Assembly (NCBI GenBank): GCA_030631385.1
Contig: DAOVLG010000142.1
Span: forward strand, 1-5,746
From: Candidatus Coatesiibacteriota bacterium
GTDB taxonomy: Bacteria; RBG-13-66-14
DNA: 5,746 nt
Reading direction: 5' to 3'
Of this stretch, positions 1 through 5,585 are shown one piece after another. The position numbers and the translations under genes were made by a program. Every line of letters starts with the position of its first letter. Position 1 is the first letter of the stretch. Below the pieces are notes generated by a model. It was not told the DNA's origin. It ran no database searches and saw only the letters and a program-made list of their open reading frames with translations.

Positions 1-22
1 AGGGATTGAGTTCTTCGGCCAT
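1..22 (-). CDS. 5' end of a paralogue of the small lipoprotein (partial)
   Basis: Only the first seven codons (MAEELNP) and one further base are inside the window; the gene runs off the left edge. These 22 bases are identical to the first 22 bases of the lipoprotein gene starting at 568. The upstream sequence, including an AAGGAG ribosome binding site (30-35) seven bases before the ATG, is the same as well. I infer a tandem paralogue encoding a similar lipoprotein. How far the similarity continues cannot be seen, so it could also be a truncated copy. Confidence 0.6.
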
Positions 23-113
23 CTATCTACTCCTTGGAGGTTTAGATGGTTGGGGTGAAGAGGGCGCCTGAAGGGGGGCGCCGGATTTCCCCCCGGTCCT
101 TTGGGGACCGGTT
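1..113. repeat. Direct repeat, copy A (gene head plus leader)
   Basis: Bases 1-113 match 547-659 with four mismatches (79, 92, 103 and 104), so about 96% identity at a spacing of 546 bp. The copy covers the first 22 bases of a minus-strand gene, its ribosome binding site and a structured leader. Two inverted repeats lie in it: GGCGCC at 63-68 with 77-82, and CCGGTCC at 93-99 with GGACCGG at 105-111. The match stops just beyond the second hairpin. The left end of the unit is outside the window. Confidence 0.9.
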
Positions 114-214
114 CGTTCACGAAATATATAATATATATAGAACGGTTCGAGCGTGTCTGTGGGGTGTTTATCCAATCGTCTCCGCGGATACGGCGCCTTA
201 CGGCGGAATGATCC
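114..214. other. Intergenic stretch with an alternating A/T tract
   Basis: This lies between the stop of the lipoprotein gene and the copy A leader and has no counterpart upstream of copy B. Bases 122-139 are A and T only, mostly alternating, and are flanked by CGGTTCG at 109-115 and 143-149. On the minus strand it sits where a promoter for the partial gene at 22 would be expected. TATATT- and TATTAT-like -10 candidates exist, but no good -35 box is at a proper distance, so I do not call a promoter. Confidence 0.4.
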
Positions 215-568
215 CTAATCTGCGACCTTATCCTCCTTCTTCCACCGTTTCTTGCGGATAATCTCGCAGTTGCCGCGCCAGAAGATTGAGACGCCTAGGA
301 GAAATCCCAGGTCGTAGGCCCACCCCACGTTGACCGCCTCATAAACCTTTACCGTGTCCGTGAACAGCGAGATGATGAAGCTGAACAAGAGGATGAATCC
401 GTGCCAAAGGCCGGCCCAGAAGTCGGCGGGGCTGTCAGCGTTGAAATACTCCGCGTTGCCCGCCGCGCATCCAGTGAGCGTCAGTGCGGCGCACGCTAGA
501 ACTAATATGCAGAATACTCGAGGCAGCCGGGCCCGTTTGGTCTTGAAGGGATTGAGTTCTTCGGCCAT
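215..568 (-). CDS. Small lipoprotein with two hydrophobic segments, function unknown
   Basis: This is a 117-residue protein. A basic N-terminus (K9, K11, R12, R14, R17) precedes a hydrophobic stretch at 18-31 and a lipobox LTGC with the lipidated cysteine at C34, so it is probably exported and anchored by a lipid. Two further hydrophobic segments follow at about 51-69 (with WAGLWHGFI) and 84-97. The C-terminus is strongly basic (RKKRWKK). The layout resembles a recurring class of small uncharacterised bacterial proteins with a Cys lipobox and a W/HG-containing helix; I know no function for it. The start is supported by AAGGAG at 576-581, seven bases before the ATG. A paralogue begins at 22. 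It lies downstream of the beta-propeller gene in the same direction with a 131-base gap. An alternative is a plain membrane protein whose GC motif is fortuitous. Confidence 0.8.
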   Translation of the reverse strand: MAEELNPFKTKRARLPRVFCILVLACAALTLTGCAAGNAEYFNADSPADFWAGLWHGFILLFSFIISLFTDTVKVYEAVNVGWAYDLGFLLGVSIFWRGNCEIIRKKRWKKEDKVAD

Positions 569-659
569 CTATCTACTCCTTGGAGGTTTAGATGGTTGGG
601 GTGAAGAGGGCGCCTGAAGGGGGGTGCCGGATTTCCCTCCGGTCCTTTTCGGACCGGTT
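547..659. repeat. Direct repeat, copy B (lipoprotein gene head plus leader)
   Basis: This is the second copy of the 113-bp repeat at 1-113. It holds the first 22 bases of the lipoprotein gene, its ribosome binding site and the leader. Two of the four differences fall in the five-base loop of the hairpin at 639-657 and leave the seven-base-pair stem intact. The change at 625 turns the GGCGCC/GGCGCC inverted repeat into GGCGCC/GGTGCC. That pairs with a G-U wobble in plus-strand RNA but gives an A-C mismatch in the minus-strand leader. Confidence 0.9.
639..657. other. Leader or terminator hairpin, conserved between repeat copies
   Basis: CCGGTCC (639-645) and GGACCGG (651-657) form a seven-base-pair stem with a five-base loop. 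The same stem with a different loop is at 93-111. On the minus strand it sits 43 bases after the stop of the beta-propeller gene and about 70 bases before the lipoprotein start. It could be a transcription terminator or a leader structure. No U-run follows it on either strand, so an intrinsic terminator is not well supported. Confidence 0.5.
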
Positions 660-699
660 GCTACGAAAAACTAAATAAACGGATGTTCCCCAATTTTGG

Positions 700-1713
700 T
701 TAAAAGTTGCTTTCGTCCACCAGGGCGATGGTCAGGCTGCACGACTCGGCCTCGAGGTTCAGGACGGGCTCGATCTCCCCAACCTCGGTCTCGGGGTTGA
801 CGAGAAACAGACGCCCCGCAGCGTCCAGAAGCACCACGCTGCCGTCTGGGGCCACCGCGCCATCTACGATCTTCACGTCCTCGGCGGCCCGGTAGATGTG
901 GTACATCGGACTGACCAAGTCCGTAGTGTCCCAGTAATGAATCCAAGAGGTAAAGAACAGGTTGCGACGGGCGAAGAATAATTCCGAAGCGTCGTGCGTG
1001 AAACCCACGAAGTGGATCGGAAGATCGAAGGTGTCGGAAAAGATCGTCCGCGGCGGATCATCCAGCCCTATCAAAAGGACCGTCCCATTCTCACCGCCCA
1101 CCAACGCGTACTCCCCCATCGGGGCTATCGCCACGCTGAGCGGCTCGAAACTCATTGTGACGTAGGTGCCGGTGGCCTCCTCGAGGTTGCACACCGTCAC
1201 CCGTTCGTAGGTGGGCGGATCGGTGATCTCCCGTCCTACCCGATCCACGAAGCGTTGGATGTAGACGAACCACCTGGCGTCGGCGGAGACGGCATACGCG
1301 TAGCTGTTCTGGGTGTCGGGCAGGTATGCCAGTTGTTCGAAGCGGTACCCGTCCACCTCGTATCGAAAAACGCCGCCGAGTCCCGGGGCGTAGTAGTGTT
1401 GAGAATCTGTGGCGCTAAAGACGGGGTGGATGTAGGGCAACCTCTTAACGGTGCTCCCCGAGATGGGTCTGAGCACGTGCGTCTGCCCGTCGGAACGGCA
1501 TGAGACGTATAGGTACGTCAGGTCGGGGGTGAGGGAGAGTTGGGTCGGCTCGGCGCCCATTTCGAAGCCGGTGAGAATCGAGCCGGCCGTCAGATCCAGG
1601 ACCTCGACCCGCCGGGCCTCCCCCAGAGCGACCCACGCGAGCAGGTGTTCGGCGGCGATTGAAGCCGATGAGATCAGTACGATCACACCTGCGATCCACG
1701 CGCGGTGGCGCAC
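700..1713 (-). CDS. Exported or membrane-anchored beta-propeller-like (YVTN/WD40-type) protein
   Basis: This is a 337-residue protein of unknown specific role. After a short basic N-terminus (RHR) comes a hydrophobic segment at about residues 5-27, a signal peptide or anchor. The rest shows propeller-blade features: VEVLDLTAG then PTQLSLTPDLTYLYV, PLSVAIAPMGEYALVGG, PIHFVGFTHDASELFF and VAPDGSVVLLDAAGRLFLV. Such folds usually bind partners or ligands outside the cytoplasm; no catalytic motif is evident. I chose the GTG at 1713 because GGGAGG (1717-1722) lies just upstream (spacing only three bases) and the promoter at 1751-1779 would put the transcript start near 1744. The longest frame begins with a TTG at 1779 that is itself the start of the -35 box. 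Initiation elsewhere inside the hydrophobic region is possible. The family is inferred from repeat pattern only. Confidence 0.75.
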   Translation of the reverse strand: MRHRAWIAGVIVLISSASIAAEHLLAWVALGEARRVEVLDLTAGSILTGFEMGAEPTQLSLTPDLTYLYVSCRSDGQTHVLRPISGSTVKRLPYIHPVFSATDSQHYYAPGLGGVFRYEVDGYRFEQLAYLPDTQNSYAYAVSADARWFVYIQRFVDRVGREITDPPTYERVTVCNLEEATGTYVTMSFEPLSVAIAPMGEYALVGGENGTVLLIGLDDPPRTIFSDTFDLPIHFVGFTHDASELFFARRNLFFTSWIHYWDTTDLVSPMYHIYRAAEDVKIVDGAVAPDGSVVLLDAAGRLFLVNPETEVGEIEPVLNLEAESCSLTIALVDESNF

Positions 1714-1750
1714 TATCCTCCCGGGGCTTTTTACGCTGGAAGACCTAGGC

Positions 1751-1779
1751 AGTATATTTACAGAGGCAATTGTTGTCAA
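1751..1779 (-). promoter_or_regulatory. Sigma70-type promoter of the beta-propeller gene
   Basis: On the minus strand a perfect TTGACA (1779-1774) is followed by a 17-base spacer and TATACT (1756-1751), one mismatch from the -10 consensus. The predicted transcript start is near 1744, giving a leader of about 30 bases before the GTG at 1713. The -35 box overlaps the inverted repeat at 1775-1796. Confidence 0.8.
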
Positions 1780-1796
1780 CCCCGTTGACGGGGTTG
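1775..1796. promoter_or_regulatory. Operator-like nested inverted repeats overlapping a -35 box
   Basis: GTCAAC (1775-1780) and GTTGAC (1784-1789) are inverted with a three-base centre. CAACCCC (1777-1783) and GGGGTTG (1790-1796) form a second inverted repeat around GTTGAC. Both overlap or abut the -35 box of the leftward promoter, a place where a repressor could act. This is an inference from position; no regulator gene is in the window. Confidence 0.45.
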
Positions 1797-1818
1797 CATT
1801 CGCGAAAAAATGCCGGGT

Positions 1819-1849
1819 AACGTTGCCGGATTCAGTTGTCTACAACGTT
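1819..1849. promoter_or_regulatory. Inverted repeat in the divergent intergenic region
   Basis: AACGTTG (1819-1825) and CAACGTT (1843-1849) are perfect inverted arms with a 17-base spacer. A smaller GTTG/CAAC pair (1835-1838 and 1843-1846) overlaps the right arm. It lies between the two divergent promoters and could be a binding site for a dimeric regulator. A seven-base arm can occur by chance, so confidence is low. Confidence 0.3.
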
Positions 1850-1893
1850 CACAAATCGGCTCCTATTGAGCGTTCTCCTGCGAGAGAGCGCCC

Positions 1894-1922
1894 TTGACAT
1901 CCCTCCCGCCCCCCTGTAAAAT
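1894..1922 (+). promoter_or_regulatory. Sigma70-type promoter of the serine module
   Basis: TTGACA (1894-1899), a 17-base C-rich spacer and TAAAAT (1917-1922) make a near-consensus promoter. The predicted transcript start is near 1929, about 50 bases before the aminotransferase start. In that leader TCCTC (1956-1960) could pair with GAGGA (1973-1977) and partly cover the ribosome binding site, but the five-base-pair stem is weak. Confidence 0.85.
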
Positions 1923-1979
1923 CGCTTTCGTTTTGAACACCAATTCCACCCGTACTCCTCTTGCGATACAGGAGGAACG

Positions 1980-3056
1980 ATGCACAAGAAGCTCTTCATT
2001 CCGGGGCCCGTCGAGGTGACGACCCAGTCGCTCCACGACATGGGCGTGCCCATGGTCGGGCACCGCTCGAAGGATTACGAGAAGATCCACGCCTTCTGCG
2101 TGGAGAATGTGAAGAAGGTGCTCTACACGGACAAGTTCATCTGGATCGGGACCTGTTCCTCGACCGGTCTGATGGAGGGCGCGATCCTCAACCTCTGCAG
2201 GAAGAAGGTCCTCTCCGTCGTCCTCGGCGCTTTCAGCGACCGCTGGAACAAGATTGCCAAAGCCAACGGCCACGAGAGTGTCCGGCTTGAGTACGAATGG
2301 GGCAAGGCGGCCAAGCCCTCCGACATTGACTCCAAGCTGTCCGAAGGTGGGTTCGACCTGGTAACCGTGGTCTTCAACGAGACCTCCACCGGGGTAATGT
2401 CCCCGTTGAAGGACATCGCGGGGGTGATGAAGAAGTACCCCGACGTGATCCTCGCCGTGGACGCCGTTTCCGGTATGGCCGCCGCCAGGATCGAGGTGGA
2501 CGCCTGGGATCTTGATTTCATCCTGGCCGGTACACAGAAGGCCTGGAGCCTGCCGCCGGGGCTGGCCGTCGCCGCGGTGAGCGAGAGGTGCTTCAAGCGC
2601 GCCGAGACCATCGAGCACCGCGGTTTCTACTTCGACCTCCTCAACGCCAAGGAGTACGCCGCCGGCAAGCGTTCCAACCAGACACCCTCCACTCCGGGCA
2701 TCAGCCTCGTACACGCCCTGGGCAGGCAGGCGGAGCGCTACTCTCGTGACCTGGAGGCCCACTGGGCCAAGCACGTGGAGATGGCCAAGTTCGTGCAGGA
2801 CTGGGCCAGGGACCGGGGCTTCGAGCTCTTCGCCGAGCCCGGTTACGAGAGCCTGTCCCTCACCTGCATCAAAAACACCAGAGGCATCTCCGTGGCAGGA
2901 CTGAACGCCGAACTGGGCAAGCGCGGATACATGCTCTCCAACGGCTACGGCAAGCTCAAGGAGCAGACCTTCCGTATCGCGCACATGGGTACGATGACCC
3001 TGACCGAGGTTCGCGACCTGCTCCTGAACGTGGACGATATCCTCGGTTTCAAATAA
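1980..3056 (+). CDS. Class V PLP-dependent aminotransferase, probably phosphoserine or serine-pyruvate/alanine-glyoxylate type
   Basis: This 358-residue protein has full family length. Visible are the N-terminal IPGPVEV (7-13), the cofactor-phosphate loop region GTCSSTG (57-63), NETSTG (133-138), AVDAVSG with D161 facing the PLP ring nitrogen, the Schiff-base lysine K187 in AGTQKAWSLPPGLA, TPSTPG (235-240) and FRIAHMG with R332, the likely substrate-carboxylate arginine. It belongs to the serine-pyruvate/alanine-glyoxylate branch rather than classical SerC. The serA gene 82 bases downstream suggests it makes phosphoserine from 3-phosphohydroxypyruvate with glutamate. That substrate is inferred from context. 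Alternatives are serine-glyoxylate or alanine-glyoxylate transamination. The start is fixed by AGGAGG at 1970-1975 and a strong promoter at 1894. It is cytoplasmic. Confidence 0.9.
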   Translation: MHKKLFIPGPVEVTTQSLHDMGVPMVGHRSKDYEKIHAFCVENVKKVLYTDKFIWIGTCSSTGLMEGAILNLCRKKVLSVVLGAFSDRWNKIAKANGHESVRLEYEWGKAAKPSDIDSKLSEGGFDLVTVVFNETSTGVMSPLKDIAGVMKKYPDVILAVDAVSGMAAARIEVDAWDLDFILAGTQKAWSLPPGLAVAAVSERCFKRAETIEHRGFYFDLLNAKEYAAGKRSNQTPSTPGISLVHALGRQAERYSRDLEAHWAKHVEMAKFVQDWARDRGFELFAEPGYESLSLTCIKNTRGISVAGLNAELGKRGYMLSNGYGKLKEQTFRIAHMGTMTLTEVRDLLLNVDDILGFK

Positions 3057-3068
3057 CTCAAAGAGAGA

Positions 3069-3114
3069 GTCCGTTACCATCGCGGACGCCCTTTACCTTA
3101 CCCATTCGATGGGT
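3069..3114 (+). other. Two small hairpins in the aminotransferase-serA gap
   Basis: GTCCG (3069-3073) pairs with CGGAC (3083-3087), and ACCCAT (3100-3105) pairs with ATGGGT (3109-3114) around a TCG loop. Neither is followed by a U-run and I see no promoter in the gap, so the two genes are probably co-transcribed. The structures may affect mRNA stability or serA expression. Confidence 0.4.
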
Positions 3115-3129
3115 GGTCAGACTCCGATT

Positions 3130-3136
3130 GGAGGAG
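3130..3136 (+). promoter_or_regulatory. Ribosome binding site that decides the serA start
   Basis: GGAGGAG ends two bases before the ATG at 3139. The in-frame ATG at 3109 lies in the arm of a small hairpin (3100-3114), has no such site and would add ten residues not expected before the MKVLICDP strand. Confidence 0.8.
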
Positions 3137-3138
3137 CG

Positions 3139-4047
3139 ATGAAGGTACTCATCTGCGATCCCGTGGCCGTTGTCCTGCATCATCTTGATGGCATCCTCGG
3201 CCACGAGGTTACAGTTAAAACCGGGATGAGCCCGGAGGAGCTCATCGCCGAGGTAGCTGGATACGAGGTTGCCATCGTTCGCTCGGCGACGAAGTTCCGA
3301 GAGCCTATAATTGACGCCGCCACCGATCTCAAGCTGATCATGCGCGGCGGGGTGGGCATTGACAACATAGATCACGAGTACGCCGGCAAGAAGGGTATCC
3401 TGGTCTGGAACACCCCGGCCGCCTCCAGTGCCGGCGTGGCCGAGCTGGCCATCGGGCTCATGTTCGCCGTCAGTCGTCACATCTGCCGCGCCGACGCCTC
3501 GATGAAAAAGGGTAAGTGGGAGAAGAAGAAGTTCAAGGGCACCGAGCTCGGCGGCAAGGTCCTGGGTATCATCGGCCTGGGGCGCATCGGCACTGAGGTC
3601 GCCAAGCGCGCCAAGGGTTTGGGGATGACCGTCATCGGCTACGACCCCTTCATCGAGGAGTGCGACTACGCCCGCATGGTGTCCTTCGACAGGCTCCTGG
3701 CCGATTCGGACATCATCACCCTCCATCTGCCCCACACCAAGGAGACCCACCACATCATCTCGAACCCCGAGTTCGAGAAGATGAAGGATGGTGTTACGCT
3801 GATCAACGTCGCCCGCGGCGGGGTGGTCAACGAGGAGGCCCTGGTCCGGGCGCTCGAATCGGGAAAGGTGGGCCGGGCCGCCGTGGACGTCTTCGAATCC
3901 GAGCCGATGGACCCCAAACACACCCTGACAAAGTTCGACAACCTGATTCTCACCCCCCACATCGGCGCCTCGAGCGCGGAGAGCCAGGCCCGCATCGGCT
4001 ACGAACTGGCCGACAAGCTGGAGAAGTTCGCCAAGGGGAATTACTGA
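3139..4047 (+). CDS. serA: D-3-phosphoglycerate dehydrogenase, short form without ACT domain
   Basis: This 302-residue enzyme oxidises 3-phosphoglycerate to 3-phosphohydroxypyruvate with NAD, the first step of serine synthesis. Seen in order are MKVLICDP at the N-terminus, the substrate-loop RSATK (48-52), GGVGIDNID (70-78), NTP (91-93), the Rossmann glycine motif GLGRIG (146-151) with D169 as the likely NAD-ribose acid, and the catalytic set R226 (NVARGG), E255 (VFESEP) and H274 (TPHIGASS). The spacing fits the D-2-hydroxyacid dehydrogenase family, and RSATK plus the GxGxDNxD segment point to the phosphoglycerate enzyme. The C-terminal ACT/ASB regulatory domains of longer SerA proteins are absent, so serine feedback through ACT is not expected. 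It follows the aminotransferase and ends before the terminator at 4074. Another 2-hydroxyacid dehydrogenase remains possible but less likely. Confidence 0.9.
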   Translation: MKVLICDPVAVVLHHLDGILGHEVTVKTGMSPEELIAEVAGYEVAIVRSATKFREPIIDAATDLKLIMRGGVGIDNIDHEYAGKKGILVWNTPAASSAGVAELAIGLMFAVSRHICRADASMKKGKWEKKKFKGTELGGKVLGIIGLGRIGTEVAKRAKGLGMTVIGYDPFIEECDYARMVSFDRLLADSDIITLHLPHTKETHHIISNPEFEKMKDGVTLINVARGGVVNEEALVRALESGKVGRAAVDVFESEPMDPKHTLTKFDNLILTPHIGASSAESQARIGYELADKLEKFAKGNY

Positions 4048-4073
4048 GTAGGGGATTAGAGTGTTTTAAGAAT

Positions 4074-4100
4074 GGGTGGTCGAAGGGCCGCCCGTTTCTT
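4074..4100 (+). terminator. Intrinsic terminator after serA
   Basis: GGGTGGTC (4074-4081) pairs with GGCCGCCC (4086-4093) across a GAAG loop, eight pairs including two G-U, followed by GTTTCTT. It is 26 bases after the serA stop. The longest reading frame of the next gene would start with a GTG inside this stem, which argues against that start. Confidence 0.8.
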
Positions 4101-4114
4101 ATAAAAAGCAAGCC

Positions 4115-4142
4115 TGGAGATTCGTTACAGGTCTGTTATACT
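4115..4142 (+). promoter_or_regulatory. Extended -10 promoter of the TPR gene
   Basis: TGT precedes TATACT (4137-4142), giving an extended -10 (TGnTATACT). A weak -35 TGGAGA (4115-4120) sits at 16-base spacing. The predicted transcript start is near 4149, about 20 bases before the ATG at 4169. Placed directly after the serA terminator, it makes this a separate transcription unit. Confidence 0.65.
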
Positions 4143-4156
4143 GGAGCTATCGAATT

Positions 4157-4162
4157 AGGGAG
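4157..4162 (+). promoter_or_regulatory. Ribosome binding site that decides the TPR gene start
   Basis: AGGGAG lies six bases before the ATG at 4169. With the promoter just upstream and the hydrophobic anchor just downstream, it selects this start over the GTG at 4076. Confidence 0.7.
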
Positions 4163-4168
4163 AATAGC

Positions 4169-5545
4169 ATGGATAGCGGATGGTGGTTTGGATTAGGCGG
4201 CTTGGTGATAGCGATTGGTACTGTTGTCGCTCGGCTTGTGTGGAAGTACAGGCGAAGGGGAGAGAGAGACCACGAGGAGCTGGTAGATGAGCACTACCAT
4301 ATGGATTACGAGGCTAATGAGAGAGGTAAAAGAATTGAGGAGTATGTAAAAATAATAGTAAGCCGGGCCGATTCGGCGTCTCGAACTCAAGGGGCATCTT
4401 TTTATTTAGATGGCATCGTGAATTCGAGCGCTGGAGATATGTTTGAATCAGGTTTAAAGGCACTAGTTAAAAGCAATTGGAATAGAGCAATAACAGCCTT
4501 TGAAAATGCGTTAACTAAGGCTGAGAATGAAACCCGTAAAGCGGTTATCCACAACTTTATAGGTTTTGCATACAACAAGAAACAGGATTGGGAGCGGGCG
4601 CGGGGGGTGTATGCCGATGGATTGCGCTTCGCCGAGGTGGCTGGCGATAAGGATGCGGAGCTGGACGCCCTCAACGGTATTGGACTGGCGCTCATGTACC
4701 TAGGTGATTATGAAGAGGCAACGGTTAAATTAGAAAAGGGTTTGAGTCTGGCGCGTGGAGTGGAGAATGAGGGTTGTTGCGGGGCGTTCCTCGGCAACCT
4801 GGGCCTGGTGTACATGGAAACCGGCGATTACGCCGCTGCCGAGAAACATCTCAAAGAGGCGCTGGAAATCCACCGTCGGTTGGGCGATCCGCTGGGCGAG
4901 GCCCGGAACCTCGGTAACCTGGGCCTGTTGTATAGAAATTTGGGCGATTATACCGCCGCTGAAAAGGCCCACAAGGAAGCGCTAGAGATAGACCGGCGGT
5001 TGGGCAATTCGCTGGGCGAGGCCAATCAGCTCGGCAACCTAGGGCTGGTGTACATGGATACCGGCGATTACGCCGCCGCCGAGAAGCATCTCAAAGAATC
5101 GCTGGAAATCCACCGTCGGTTGGGCAATCTGCTGGGCGAGGCCAGCAACCTCTGCAACTTGGGCCTGGTGTACATGGATACCGGCGATTACGCCGCCGCC
5201 GAGAAGGCCCACAAAGAGGCGCTGGAAATCCACCTTCGGTTGGGCAATCCGCTGGGCGTGGCCCAGGATCTCGGCAACCTGGGCTTCCTCGCCGAGCATC
5301 TCGGACGGTATGAAACCGCCTACACATATCTTAAACGGTCCCTGGACATTTGCGAGGAAATCGGCGCTTCACCCGCCGACGCCGCCATGGCTCGGAACTC
5401 CCTCAAAAAATGTGTCGAAAAACTCCATGCCAAGGGCATTGACCCCGATTCGCTCCCGCCACTGGACCTGGATGACCTGCCCCTAATCGTCCCCGATGAC
5501 GATTCCGCTCCTTCAGCTTCCCCGAAGCCGGACGGCACGCCATAA
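4169..5545 (+). CDS. Membrane-anchored tetratricopeptide (TPR, kinesin-light-chain-like) repeat protein
   Basis: This 458-residue protein is a probable scaffold. Residues 6-25 are one hydrophobic helix followed by KYRRRGER, which by the positive-inside rule puts the repeats in the cytoplasm. Residues about 31-90 are charged and helix-prone. Three degenerate TPR-like units (about 91-207) precede four near-identical 40-residue units (208-247, 248-287, 288-327, 328-367) built on NLGLVYxxxGDYxAAEKxxKExLEI, then one diverged unit (368-407). Residues 423-458 form an acidic, proline-rich tail (DLDDLP, PDDD). TPRs bind peptides or proteins; there is no catalytic domain and no partner gene is recognisable here. 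The first 400 bases are clearly AT-richer than the TPR half, suggesting a composite origin. It has its own promoter and lies between serA and a glutamine synthetase-like gene, with no evident functional link to either. Confidence 0.85.
   Translation: MDSGWWFGLGGLVIAIGTVVARLVWKYRRRGERDHEELVDEHYHMDYEANERGKRIEEYVKIIVSRADSASRTQGASFYLDGIVNSSAGDMFESGLKALVKSNWNRAITAFENALTKAENETRKAVIHNFIGFAYNKKQDWERARGVYADGLRFAEVAGDKDAELDALNGIGLALMYLGDYEEATVKLEKGLSLARGVENEGCCGAFLGNLGLVYMETGDYAAAEKHLKEALEIHRRLGDPLGEARNLGNLGLLYRNLGDYTAAEKAHKEALEIDRRLGNSLGEANQLGNLGLVYMDTGDYAAAEKHLKESLEIHRRLGNLLGEASNLCNLGLVYMDTGDYAAAEKAHKEALEIHLRLGNPLGVAQDLGNLGFLAEHLGRYETAYTYLKRSLDICEEIGASPADAAMARNSLKKCVEKLHAKGIDPDSLPPLDLDDLPLIVPDDDSAPSASPKPDGTP
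4790..5269 (+). repeat. Four 120-bp in-frame tandem repeats in the TPR gene
   Basis: The units begin at 4790, 4910, 5030 and 5150, each opening with CTCGGCAACCT or a close variant, and code for one TPR each. A fifth unit from 5270 keeps the opening bases and then diverges. Units 3 and 4 are identical over about 40 bases from 5047 and 5167. Units 1 and 3 encode AAEKHLKE while units 2 and 4 encode AAEKAHKE, which hints at duplication of a two-unit, 240-bp block. Confidence 0.9.
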
Positions 5546-5555
5546 TCCCCTCGTG

Positions 5556-5585
5556 TTGACAGCCACCGCCGGGGGATTCTAAAAT
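5556..5585 (+). promoter_or_regulatory. Sigma70-type promoter upstream of the glutamine synthetase-like gene
   Basis: TTGACA (5556-5561), an 18-base spacer and TAAAAT (5580-5585) match the elements of the serine-module promoter. The predicted transcript start is near 5592, with a leader of about 50 bases. The -10 box lies inside the palindrome at 5569-5591. It begins only 11 bases after the TPR stop codon. Confidence 0.75.

Noticed and set aside
46..261. A 71-codon plus-strand open frame at the left end
   Set aside because: It runs through the repeat leader, the A/T tract and the end of the lipoprotein gene on the other strand, and has no family match I recognise.
1..659. The 113-bp direct repeats considered as insertion-sequence or prophage attachment ends
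   Set aside because: No transposase or integrase lies between them, and the intervening DNA is the lipoprotein gene itself, so gene duplication explains them better.
994..1503. A 169-codon plus-strand open frame
   Set aside because: It lies opposite the beta-propeller gene, which has its own promoter and signal segment; the translation is compositionally odd and unrecognisable.
1819..1846. The divergent intergenic region considered as a tRNA or riboswitch
   Set aside because: The stems are short and do not form a cloverleaf or any riboswitch core I recognise.
1863..3080. A 405-codon open frame on the minus strand opposite the aminotransferase gene
   Set aside because: It is antisense to a gene with complete catalytic motifs, its translation has no recognisable domain, and such frames are common opposite GC-rich genes.
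3058..3960. A 300-codon open frame on the minus strand opposite serA
   Set aside because: It mirrors the codon bias of serA, which has all catalytic residues, and its translation shows no family features.
4790..5269. Regular 120-bp repeats considered as a CRISPR or satellite array
   Set aside because: Units are contiguous without unique spacers and keep one reading frame coding for TPR motifs.
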